A DNA stretch of 64,000 nucleotides from the NCBI RefSeq assembly GCF_003054325.1, contig NZ_QBKU01000012.1, positions 57,713 to 121,712 on the forward strand. Reading direction: 5' to 3'. Below, piece after piece: positions 45,163 to 52,514 of this stretch (positions within the stretch are counted from its first letter, which is position 1; every line of letters begins with the position of its first letter). Made by a program: the position numbers and the translations under genes. This stretch comes from Sulfitobacter mediterraneus. GTDB taxonomy: Bacteria; Pseudomonadota; Alphaproteobacteria; Rhodobacterales; Rhodobacteraceae. The notes below the pieces were generated by a model. That model had not been told where the DNA came from. It ran no database searches and saw nothing but the letters and a program-made list of their open reading frames with translations.

Positions 45163-45930
45163 ATGGACATTTCCAGCAATCTGCCCGCCCCGATCGACGT
45201 TGACGCAAGGCTTGATGAAATCGCATTGCGTTACAAACAGGCGGGCGGTTTGGGGATCAATGTCCTGAACCTGATCGGCGGCAGCGCTGAAAATCTGCTC
45301 GACCGGTTGCCCTCCGGCGTACGCAGCAACCTCGAAGCGGCGACGGTCAAGGCGCTCAACCACGCGATGAAGGCGGCCCATAGCAGCCGCACGGTGGTGC
45401 CGGATCAGAAAAGCTGGCTCAACCAAACCGTGACCGCCGCCATGGGCGCGGCAGGCGGGGCGGGCGGTCTGCCTACGGCGTTGGCCGAACTGCCTGTGAC
45501 GACCACGCTGCTGCTGCGGGTGATCCAGGGGGTGGCCGTGGAACACGGGTTTGATCCGGAGGCAGAGAACGTCCAGTTTGACTGCGTCCATATCTTCGCC
45601 GCGGCCGGGCCCCTATCCGGCGATGACGGCGCAGACCTCGGGTTTTTGTCGGCACGTATGGCCCTGACGGGCCGCGCGATGCAGGCCGTGATTGCCAAAA
45701 TCGCGCCGAAGCTGGCCGTAGTAATGGGTCAGAAATTGGCGGCGCAAGCGGTGCCTGTGCTGGGCGCTGTGGCGGGCGCTGCGACAAATTACGCCTATAC
45801 CAGCTATTACGAAGATATGGCCCATGTGCATTTTGGCCTGCGCAAACTGGCGATAGACGGCGATGTGCCGCACGACATGCTGGTCGCGACGCTGGCCCAA
45901 AAGATGGGGAAAATTCCGGCAAAAGTATAG
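45163..45930 (+). CDS. EcsC-family protein
   Basis: 255 residues. An N-terminal region (DARLDEIALRYKQAGGLGIN), then the Gly/Ala-rich helices GAAGGAGGLPTALAELPVTT and LGAVAGAATNYAYTSYYEDM that define EcsC-family proteins. They are predicted membrane-associated or transport-linked proteins of unknown function. AAGGACC lies before the ATG. It converges on modC across a region of inverted repeats. Confidence 0.85.
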   Translation: MDISSNLPAPIDVDARLDEIALRYKQAGGLGINVLNLIGGSAENLLDRLPSGVRSNLEAATVKALNHAMKAAHSSRTVVPDQKSWLNQTVTAAMGAAGGAGGLPTALAELPVTTTLLLRVIQGVAVEHGFDPEAENVQFDCVHIFAAAGPLSGDDGADLGFLSARMALTGRAMQAVIAKIAPKLAVVMGQKLAAQAVPVLGAVAGAATNYAYTSYYEDMAHVHFGLRKLAIDGDVPHDMLVATLAQKMGKIPAKV

Positions 45931-45944
45931 CCCAGGCGCAGACA

Positions 45945-46067
45945 CCCGGGGCGTTGCCCCGGACCCCAGAGGTTTAAGGGCCAAATGAAGAAAAAGGCGC
46001 TCTTGTCTTCATTTGGCTAAAAAACCTCCGGGGGGAGCGCCGCGCAGCGGCGGTGGGGGCTGGCCCC
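45945..46067. repeat. Inverted pair of dispersed 3'-flanking elements between convergent genes
   Basis: One copy reads CCCGGGGCGTTGCCCCGG (45945-45962), ACCCCAGAGGTTTAAGGGCC, ending AATGAAG at 45990. A second copy lies in reverse orientation (46007-46067), so that GCCAAATGAAG (45980-45990) and CTTCATTTGGC (46007-46017) form a perfect 11-bp inverted repeat, with GGTTT/AAACC pairing further out. It probably serves as a bidirectional terminator for ecsC and modC. Confidence 0.7.
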
Positions 46068-46124
46068 CTTGGCGGTGAAGGTTGCCCAAGCGGTTTGGCC
46101 CGAGTGGTCGGTATATCGGCAGGA

Positions 46125-47213
46125 TCAGCGCCCGATGCTGCCGGGCGCGACATTGGTTGCCTTGAGGATCGCGTAACAATCCAGCCCCGGCGCCAGCTGC
46201 ATTTCGGCGACAGCCCGCGCTGTGACCCGCGCCAACACCCGATCTTTGCCTGCACGCAGTCCAATCGCGGCGCCCGGCCCTCCGCCGGGATGTACCGTTT
46301 CGACGCGGACGGGCAGGACATTCACAGATGACAGCCCTTCTGGGCGAGACAGCGACAGGATCACATCCTGCGCCAACACCCGCAGGCGGATGCGCGCGCC
46401 GACATCCGCTTGTACGCCCGGCAATTCAAGTGTTCCGGCGCTGATGCGCAGGGTCGATAACCCATCATCGGCGTGGGCGATAACCTCGGCCTCAATCACC
46501 GCGCCTGCCTCGCGCACGCCCAGCAGCGGCACTGCTGCGGGATCGGCCATCACGTCATAAAGCGGTCCTTGCGCCTGTACCTCGCCGTCTTGCAACAGCA
46601 CCAACCGGTCCGCCAAACGGGCAACTTCGTCCACTGCATGGCTGACATAGAGGATTGGCAGGTTCAGCGGTCCATCGCGCAGCCGTTCCAGATAGGGCAG
46701 GATCTCTTGCTTGCGCGGAGCGTCCAGACTGGCCAGCGGTTCGTCCATAAGGAGCATGCGTGGCCGGCTGAGCAAGGCGCGGCCGATGGCGACCCGTTGT
46801 TTTTCACCGCCAGACAGCGTGCCGGGCCGCCGCGCCATTAGGGGCGCGAGACCCAGCAGTGCCACTACATCGTCAAGGCCCGCACCTTGTGCGCCCGGCG
46901 GTGCATAACGCGCACCAAACGTCAGATTGTCACGCACCGTGAGATGCGGAAACAGCCGCGCGTCCTGAAACACATAGCCAAGCCTGCGTTTGGCGGGCGG
47001 CACAAACCGCCCCGACGCCGTATCGACAAACACATCGCCACCAAGGCTGACCCGCCCGGCATCCGGGCGCAGCAGCCCGGCCACCGCATTGATCACCGTG
47101 GTCTTGCCGGTGCCGGAGCGGCCAAAGATCGCGGTGATCCCGCCTGCCGCCTCAAAGCCCACCTTGAGGGACAGCCCGCCAAGCTGATGCTTTATTTCCA
47201 CCTGCAAGGTCAT
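46125..47213 (-). CDS. modC: Molybdate ABC transporter ATP-binding protein
   Basis: 362 residues: Walker A GRSGTGKTT at 31-39, ABC signature LSGGEKQRVAIGRAL, Walker B MLLMDEPLASLD, and a C-terminal TOBE/Mop-type domain (VLPVRVETVHPGGGPGAAIG, VLARVTARAVAEMQLAPG) typical of ModC rather than other ABC ATPases. Its ATG overlaps the modB stop by four bases. Confidence 0.96.
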   Translation of the reverse strand: MTLQVEIKHQLGGLSLKVGFEAAGGITAIFGRSGTGKTTVINAVAGLLRPDAGRVSLGGDVFVDTASGRFVPPAKRRLGYVFQDARLFPHLTVRDNLTFGARYAPPGAQGAGLDDVVALLGLAPLMARRPGTLSGGEKQRVAIGRALLSRPRMLLMDEPLASLDAPRKQEILPYLERLRDGPLNLPILYVSHAVDEVARLADRLVLLQDGEVQAQGPLYDVMADPAAVPLLGVREAGAVIEAEVIAHADDGLSTLRISAGTLELPGVQADVGARIRLRVLAQDVILSLSRPEGLSSVNVLPVRVETVHPGGGPGAAIGLRAGKDRVLARVTARAVAEMQLAPGLDCYAILKATNVAPGSIGR

Positions 47214-47899
47214 TTGGCCGCAATCCGTGCCGAGACCCGCCGTGCCAGAACCTCCGACAGCAGCACGGCGGCCACCGCAACGGCGCTGGCCATCAAGACC
47301 ATCGTGACCGCTTGCCCTTCACCGCCGGGGATCTGCAATGCCGCCCAGATGGCACCGGGCAATGTTTGGGTTTGGCCGGGGATATTGGCGACAAAGGTGA
47401 TGGTCGCGCCAAATTCGCCCATGGCCTTGGCGAACCCCATGACAGCCCCGGCCAGAATGCCCGGTCCGATCAGGGGCAATGTCACGCGGGCAAATACCGA
47501 AATGCGACCCGCGCCGAGGGTCTCAGCAGCCTCTTCCAGTTTGGGATCAACGGCCTCTATCGCCAGCCGCATGGCCCGTACCATCAGGGGAAAACCCATC
47601 ACGATGGCGGCCAGCACCGCACCGGTCCAGTGGAAGGCCAATTGCAGACCCATCGCGCTGAGCGCTTGGCCCATCGGCGCGTTCGGGCTGAAACTGATCA
47701 GCAGCAGATACCCCGTGACCACCGGAGGCAGAACCAGTGGAAGATGCACAACCGCATTTAACAGGGATTTTCCCCAGAAGGATTTACGCGCAAGGATCCA
47801 AGCCACCCAAAGGGCCAGCGGAACGGCCAGTACAGTGGCCCAGCATGCGACCCAAAGCGACAGGCGGAGGGCCTCCCATGCGGCGCTGTCAGCGGTCAT
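47210..47899 (-). CDS. modB: Molybdate ABC transporter permease
   Basis: 229 residues, about five spans, with the ABC permease EAA-like loop EAAETLGAGRISVFARVTLP and RAMRLAIEAVDPKLEEAAET. It overlaps modA and modC by four bases each, so the three genes form one operon. Confidence 0.95.
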   Translation of the reverse strand: MTADSAAWEALRLSLWVACWATVLAVPLALWVAWILARKSFWGKSLLNAVVHLPLVLPPVVTGYLLLISFSPNAPMGQALSAMGLQLAFHWTGAVLAAIVMGFPLMVRAMRLAIEAVDPKLEEAAETLGAGRISVFARVTLPLIGPGILAGAVMGFAKAMGEFGATITFVANIPGQTQTLPGAIWAALQIPGGEGQAVTMVLMASAVAVAAVLLSEVLARRVSARIAAK

Positions 47900-48627
47900 T
47901 TGGGTGCCTCGGCAAAGCCATGGGCAGCAAAGACGACTTGCGCGGCGGGGCTGGCCAAATACTCAAGAAAGGCTTGGCCACCTGCGCTGAGCGCGGCGGC
48001 GGGATAGAGGATTGGATCATGCAGACTTGCAGGCACGTCAAAGACAGTATGCACACGCGTTTCGGCCATCGCATCAGTGGCATAAACGATGCCAAAGGGG
48101 GCCGCGCCCCGTGCGACGAGGGCGAGGGCGGACCGCACGTTGTCTGTTTCGGCCAGTTGCGGCTCCAGCGTGTTCCACAGATCTATCGATTGCAGCCATT
48201 GCCGCGCATAGGCACCAGCGGGCACCGCATCGCGGTGGCCCATAGCCAAGCGTTCTGTGTCAAGTTTGACTGGTAAGGCGCTGATATCATTTAAGGGTTC
48301 TATTTCTTGGTGGCTGATCATCACGAGGCGATTTCTGGCAATTGCTGTGGTCGGCCCAGCAAAGGTAACGTCCTGCTCTGCCAGCCAATCCATCCATACG
48401 GGGTTGGCCAGAACCACCAGATCAGCCGGGGCGCCGGCGGCCACTTGCCGTGCAAGGGTGCCTGACCCGGCAAAGGACACTGTGACCGGAGCGCCGTATC
48501 GGGCGGCAAGGTCATCCAAGGCGCCGCGCAGGCTGGCAGCTGCAAAGACCGTCACGGGCGGCGATTGCGCAGCGGCCAAAAGCGGCAAGGCCAAGAGCCA
48601 GATCAAAAGGGCAAAGACGCGTTTCAT
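47896..48627 (-). CDS. modA: Molybdate-binding periplasmic protein
   Basis: 243 residues with a signal peptide (MKRVFALLIWLLALPLLAAA) and the ModA-type ligand region VTVFAAASLRGALDDLAARY, SFAGSGTLARQVAAGAPADL. It captures molybdate for ModBC. The ATG at 48627 starts the signal peptide; an ATG fourteen codons upstream is less likely. No ModE-type operator was recognised in the 118 bases upstream. Confidence 0.95.
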   Translation of the reverse strand: MKRVFALLIWLLALPLLAAAQSPPVTVFAAASLRGALDDLAARYGAPVTVSFAGSGTLARQVAAGAPADLVVLANPVWMDWLAEQDVTFAGPTTAIARNRLVMISHQEIEPLNDISALPVKLDTERLAMGHRDAVPAGAYARQWLQSIDLWNTLEPQLAETDNVRSALALVARGAAPFGIVYATDAMAETRVHTVFDVPASLHDPILYPAAALSAGGQAFLEYLASPAAQVVFAAHGFAEAPK

Positions 48628-48745
48628 CAGCCGCACTATCCGCGATGCACAAAGACGGCACAAGCGCATTGCTGATCGCTGGTCATTGCGGGCAAGAGCT
48701 TTTATATTTCAGTCAAAACGAGCAGGCGCTGAACATGGGACATTT

Positions 48746-49216
48746 ATGATCAAGCAACTTCCCATATCGCTGCATGGGGCGCGCAAAGGCGAGGTGCGCA
48801 GCCAGTTTGCTGCGCTGTGCTACCGGATCAAGCGGGGCAAGGTGCAGGTGCTGCTGGTCACGTCACGCGGGTCCAAGCGGTGGATCGTGCCCAAGGGCTG
48901 GCCCATGGAGGGCAAAACACCGGCGGCTTCAGCCAAGCAGGAGGCCTGGGAAGAAGCGGGCGTCTATGGCCGGTCGGTTGGCAGTTGTCTGGGCGTTTAT
49001 TCCTATGCCAAGGATGTGGGCGCGGCGGATGATTTGCCCTGCCTTGCGATGCTTTACCCGGTGGCAGTCAAATCGCTTGCCAAGAAATTCCCTGAACGCG
49101 GTCAACGCCGCCGGCGCTGGGTTTCGCGCAAAAAGGCAGCGCGGTTGGTCTCGGAGCCGGAACTTGCGCGGATGATATTGGATTTTGATCCCCGCAGCGG
49201 CATGGCAAAAGCTTGA
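48746..49216 (+). CDS. NUDIX hydrolase, DIPP-like
   Basis: 156 residues. The NUDIX fold is indicated by RGSKRWIVPKGWPMEGKTPA followed by AKQEAWEEAGVYG, close to diphosphoinositol polyphosphate phosphohydrolases. The usual Arg of the REUxEE box is Gln here. The start at 48746 is chosen because the in-frame open stretch upstream lies antisense to modA and has no family sequence. The substrate is unknown. Confidence 0.87.
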   Translation: MIKQLPISLHGARKGEVRSQFAALCYRIKRGKVQVLLVTSRGSKRWIVPKGWPMEGKTPAASAKQEAWEEAGVYGRSVGSCLGVYSYAKDVGAADDLPCLAMLYPVAVKSLAKKFPERGQRRRRWVSRKKAARLVSEPELARMILDFDPRSGMAKA

Positions 49217-49275
49217 CCTATGGCGGCGCGCGCCCCATTTTTCAAAGACAACGTGGCAGAGGATAGCGCGGTAGA

Positions 49276-49722
49276 ATGATCCATTATGCGCTCAAATGTG
49301 AGGCGGGCCACCAGTTTGAAAGCTGGTTCCAATCGGCGTCGGCCTTTGATGTTCTGGCCAAGGCCGGGCATTTGAGCTGTGCGGTTTGTGGATCATCTCA
49401 GGTGAGCAAAGCGATCATGGCACCGCGAGTTGCCACGAAAGCCAAGGCCGCGCCGCCAGAACCGGAGCAGGCGAGCGTGCCTGCACTGCACAATCTACCC
49501 ACCGAAGTTGAGCAGGCGCTGAGCGATCTGCGCCGCAAGGTTGAAGAAAACTCTGATTACGTGGGCGAGAATTTCACCAAAGAGGCCCGCGCCATGCATT
49601 TGGGTGACGCGCCGGAGCGTGCGATCTATGGCGAGGCGCGTCTGGATCAGGCGAAAGAGTTGATCGAGGATGGCGTGCCCCTGGTGCCGCTGCCATTTCG
49701 GCCCAAACAGAAACTCACCTGA
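49276..49722 (+). CDS. DUF1178-family protein with zinc-ribbon-like N-terminus
   Basis: 148 residues. MIHYALKCEAGHQFESWFQS and the CxxC pair in LSCAVCGSSQVSKAIMAPRV resemble a FmdB-like zinc ribbon. The C-terminal part ends EAKELIEDGVPLVPLPF-like (here QAKELIEDGVPLVPLPF), typical of DUF1178. The function is unknown. It is followed by an SDR gene 18 bases later. Confidence 0.88.
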   Translation: MIHYALKCEAGHQFESWFQSASAFDVLAKAGHLSCAVCGSSQVSKAIMAPRVATKAKAAPPEPEQASVPALHNLPTEVEQALSDLRRKVEENSDYVGENFTKEARAMHLGDAPERAIYGEARLDQAKELIEDGVPLVPLPFRPKQKLT

Positions 49723-49740
49723 CCCCGAAAAGGATAGATC

Positions 49741-50385
49741 ATGACGGTTGTTATCACAGGCGCAAGTCGCGGCATCGGCGCGGGCTTGGCCGCGCATTAT
49801 CAAAACGCCGGACATGAAGTGATCGGCACGGGCCGGTCTGCAGCGGCGCAACTGCAGCTCGATGTGAACCAGCCCGCCAGCCATAAGGCCATGGCAGAGA
49901 CATTGGGCGATCGGGCCGTGGATTTGCTGGTCTGTAATGCCGGGGTCTATCTGGACAAGGGCCATGATCTGGACAGCGGTTATGGCGCGGATCTATGGGC
50001 GCAAAGCTTTGCCACCAATGTGACAGGGGTTTTCCTGAGCATTCAGGCGCTTATGCCGCATTTGCGACGGGCCAAGGCTGGCAAGATCGCAATCATTTCC
50101 TCGCAGATGGCCTCTGACAACCGGGCGCCCGGTGGCAGCTATATTTATCGGTCTTCCAAAGCAGCGGCGCTTAATCTGGGGCTCAACCTTGCCAAGGATC
50201 TTGAGCCCGAAGGCATCGCTGTGGGGATCTATCATCCGGGCTGGGTACAGACCGACATGGGCGGGGATGCCGCGGATATCACCACGGATGAAGCCGTGAA
50301 TGGGCTGGCGGCCCGGTTTGATGCTTTGAGCCTTGAAACCACAGGATGTTTCGAGACCTGGGATGGCCGCGCACATCCCTATTGA
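49741..50385 (+). CDS. Short-chain dehydrogenase/reductase
   Basis: 214 residues: cofactor loop TGASRGIGAG, NAGV, catalytic Ser in IISSQMAS and YxxxK as YRSSK. The deleted or short variable region before the C-terminus fits a small NAD(P)H-dependent SDR. The substrate is unknown. AAAGGA lies upstream of the ATG. Confidence 0.9.
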   Translation: MTVVITGASRGIGAGLAAHYQNAGHEVIGTGRSAAAQLQLDVNQPASHKAMAETLGDRAVDLLVCNAGVYLDKGHDLDSGYGADLWAQSFATNVTGVFLSIQALMPHLRRAKAGKIAIISSQMASDNRAPGGSYIYRSSKAAALNLGLNLAKDLEPEGIAVGIYHPGWVQTDMGGDAADITTDEAVNGLAARFDALSLETTGCFETWDGRAHPY

Positions 50386-50394
50386 AGAGGCGGA

Positions 50395-50492
50395 GGCGGG
50401 CAGGCCCGCCAGGTGATGCTGGCAATTGGGCCTGCCCAATTGCGTGAATGGGGGCTTTGCCCCCAAACCCCCAGAGTATTTAATGCCAAAAA
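50395..50492. repeat. Cluster of palindromes with a copy of the dispersed 3'-flanking element
   Basis: GGCGGG/CCCGCC (50395-50400 with 50405-50410), GCAATTGGGC/GCCCAATTGC (50422-50431 with 50434-50443) and GGGGGC/GCCCCC (50450-50455 with 50459-50464), followed by AAACCCCCAGAGTATTTAAT and GCCAAAAAG. It lies between the SDR gene and lysC. The last part matches the cores at 45.96 kb and 62.03 kb. Confidence 0.65.
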
Positions 50493-50576
50493 GGCGGCAA
50501 AAAGGGACAGGATGCCGCCTTGCGCCGGGGCGGACATGGGGCTAGACCGCGTGCGTGTTGAACGGCGGGAGGTCTG

Positions 50577-51815
50577 ATGCCTGTTCTTGTGATGAAATTT
50601 GGTGGCACATCGGTGGCCACGCTGGACCGGATCCGCCGCGCGGCAAAGCGTGTGGGGGTTGAGGTTGCCAAAGGCTATGACGTGATCGTCATTGTCTCTG
50701 CCATGTCCGGCAAAACCAATGAATTGGTGGGTTGGGTTGGTGAAACCTCGCCGATGTATGATGCCCGTGAATATGATGCGGTGGTGTCCAGCGGTGAGAA
50801 TGTCACGGCGGGTTTGATGGCCCTGACCTTGCAAGAAATGGACGTGCCCGCACGGTCCTGGCAGGGTTGGCAAGTGCCGGTGCAGACGACCTCGGCACAT
50901 TCCGCCGCGCGGATCGAAGATATTCCGCCCGCCAATATTCGCGCCAAGTTTGCCGAAGGTATGAAGGTGGCGGTTGTGGCCGGTTTCCAGGGGGTCAGCC
51001 CGGAGGGGCGGATCACCACATTGGGCCGGGGTGGATCTGACACAACAGCGGTGGCCTTTGCCGCAGCCTTTGAAGCCGAACGTTGTGACATCTATACGGA
51101 TGTGGACGGCGTTTACACCACTGACCCACGGGTCAGTGCCAAGGCCCGCAAGCTGGACAAGATCGCGTTCGAAGAGATGCTGGAGCTGGCATCCCTGGGC
51201 GCCAAGGTCTTGCAGACACGGTCCGTTGAATTGGCCATGCGCTATAAAGTTAAGCTGCGGGTGCTCTCAAGTTTTGAAGAACAATCAGACGATGCCGGGA
51301 CGCTCGTTTGTGATGAGGAGGAAATCATGGAAAGCAATGTTGTTGCAGGTGTGGCGTTCAGCCGTGATGAAGCCAAGATGACACTGGTGTCGGTTGCGGA
51401 CCGTCCGGGCATTGCCGCCACGATCTTTACCGCGCTGAGCGATGCGGGCGTGAACGTTGATATGATTGTTCAGAATATCTCTGAGGAGGGACGCACGGAT
51501 ATGACGTGGTCTTGCCCAGTGGATCAGGTCAAACGCGCCGAAAAGGCGATGCAAGACGCCAAGGATGGCGAGATCATCAACTATCATGAGCTGATTGCGG
51601 ATGTTGATGTGGCCAAGGTTTCGGTTGTGGGCATTGGGATGCGCAGTCACACAGGTGTGGCCGCCAAGATGTTTCAGGTGCTGTCCGCAGAGGGCATCAA
51701 CATCAAGGTGATCACCACCTCCGAGATTAAAATCTCGGTGCTGATTGATCGCAAATACATGGAACTGGCGGTACAGGCGCTGCATGACGCCTTTGATCTG
51801 GACAAGGCGGCCTGA
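50577..51815 (+). CDS. lysC: Aspartate kinase
   Basis: 412 residues. The kinase domain begins MPVLVMKFGGTSVATLDRI, with GRGGSDTTAVAFAAAF and DVDGVYTTDPRV, and the C-terminal half has two ACT domains (FSRDEAKMTLVSVADRPGIA, VSVVGIGMRSHTGVAAKMF) that usually bind lysine or threonine. It catalyses the first step to Lys, Met and Thr. GGGAGG lies shortly before the ATG. Confidence 0.97.
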   Translation: MPVLVMKFGGTSVATLDRIRRAAKRVGVEVAKGYDVIVIVSAMSGKTNELVGWVGETSPMYDAREYDAVVSSGENVTAGLMALTLQEMDVPARSWQGWQVPVQTTSAHSAARIEDIPPANIRAKFAEGMKVAVVAGFQGVSPEGRITTLGRGGSDTTAVAFAAAFEAERCDIYTDVDGVYTTDPRVSAKARKLDKIAFEEMLELASLGAKVLQTRSVELAMRYKVKLRVLSSFEEQSDDAGTLVCDEEEIMESNVVAGVAFSRDEAKMTLVSVADRPGIAATIFTALSDAGVNVDMIVQNISEEGRTDMTWSCPVDQVKRAEKAMQDAKDGEIINYHELIADVDVAKVSVVGIGMRSHTGVAAKMFQVLSAEGINIKVITTSEIKISVLIDRKYMELAVQALHDAFDLDKAA

Positions 51816-51817
51816 TT

Positions 51818-52312
51818 TTAGGCTGCCGCTTTCAAACGTTGGCGGATGAACTTCTGGGCTGAACGATAATGGCTTGGCCCGGCGGCTTCGGCCCAGCGGC
51901 CTGTGGTCCATGCGTTCTTCGCGCCTTTCATCGGCCCGCCATAAAGCGCGTCCTCGTCGAGGCTTTCGATCAAGTGCAAAAGGTGGCCATGGGCGGTCTC
52001 CAGTTGGGCCAACGCATTGGACCAACTAAGGCCGGCTTGCCGCGCACGAAGCTCGCTGTTGTAGCGGGGCAATTCGTTCCATTTGTAGCCTTCGGCGGGG
52101 AAGAATACCGGATTTCCGGCCTGGCCGTCGTGATACCAGCCGCGGAACAGATCAATCCAATGGGCGCGGTGGGCGACCACGTCTTTTATGGAAACGCCAT
52201 CTGCATCCTTTTGCATTGCGCCCTCGGCCTCCAAAGGGGAGGCGAGCGTCATCAGTTTGTCAAACTCGCGTTGGGTGACGGCGATCAGATCGGACTTGCA
52301 GGTTGCGGGCAT
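51818..52312 (-). CDS. ClbS/DfsB-like four-helix-bundle protein
   Basis: 164 residues with DVVAHRAHWIDLFRGWYHDG and FFPAEGYKWNELPRYN, resembling ClbS/DfsB-type small proteins, which are related to DinB folds. ClbS members can protect against DNA-damaging metabolites, but this is not shown for this copy. AAGGAG lies seven bases before the ATG at 52312, which fixes the start. It sits between lysC and ptsP, on the opposite strand, two genes that are often adjacent in this group. Confidence 0.8.
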   Translation of the reverse strand: MPATCKSDLIAVTQREFDKLMTLASPLEAEGAMQKDADGVSIKDVVAHRAHWIDLFRGWYHDGQAGNPVFFPAEGYKWNELPRYNSELRARQAGLSWSNALAQLETAHGHLLHLIESLDEDALYGGPMKGAKNAWTTGRWAEAAGPSHYRSAQKFIRQRLKAAA

Positions 52313-52514
52313 GGCTTGGCTCCTTTGCTCAATTATAGCGTGTGGACATCCTTGACCCATTGATGCAGATCAACCCCAAGAGCCGAGGCCCGCAGGCCTG
52401 CCCAAAAAGCGGGCACATGTGGCAAAATGGCCTGACGTCAGGGAATTCAGCCATTTCGCTTTGGTGCGGCCTGTGGTCTAAGCTGGGAACGGTCAAACCG
52501 GGGGACGCGCCAGT

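Noticed and set aside
48257..48745. Upstream extension of the NUDIX frame into modA
   Set aside because: The open frame continues but is antisense to modA; NUDIX homology starts at the ATG at 48746.
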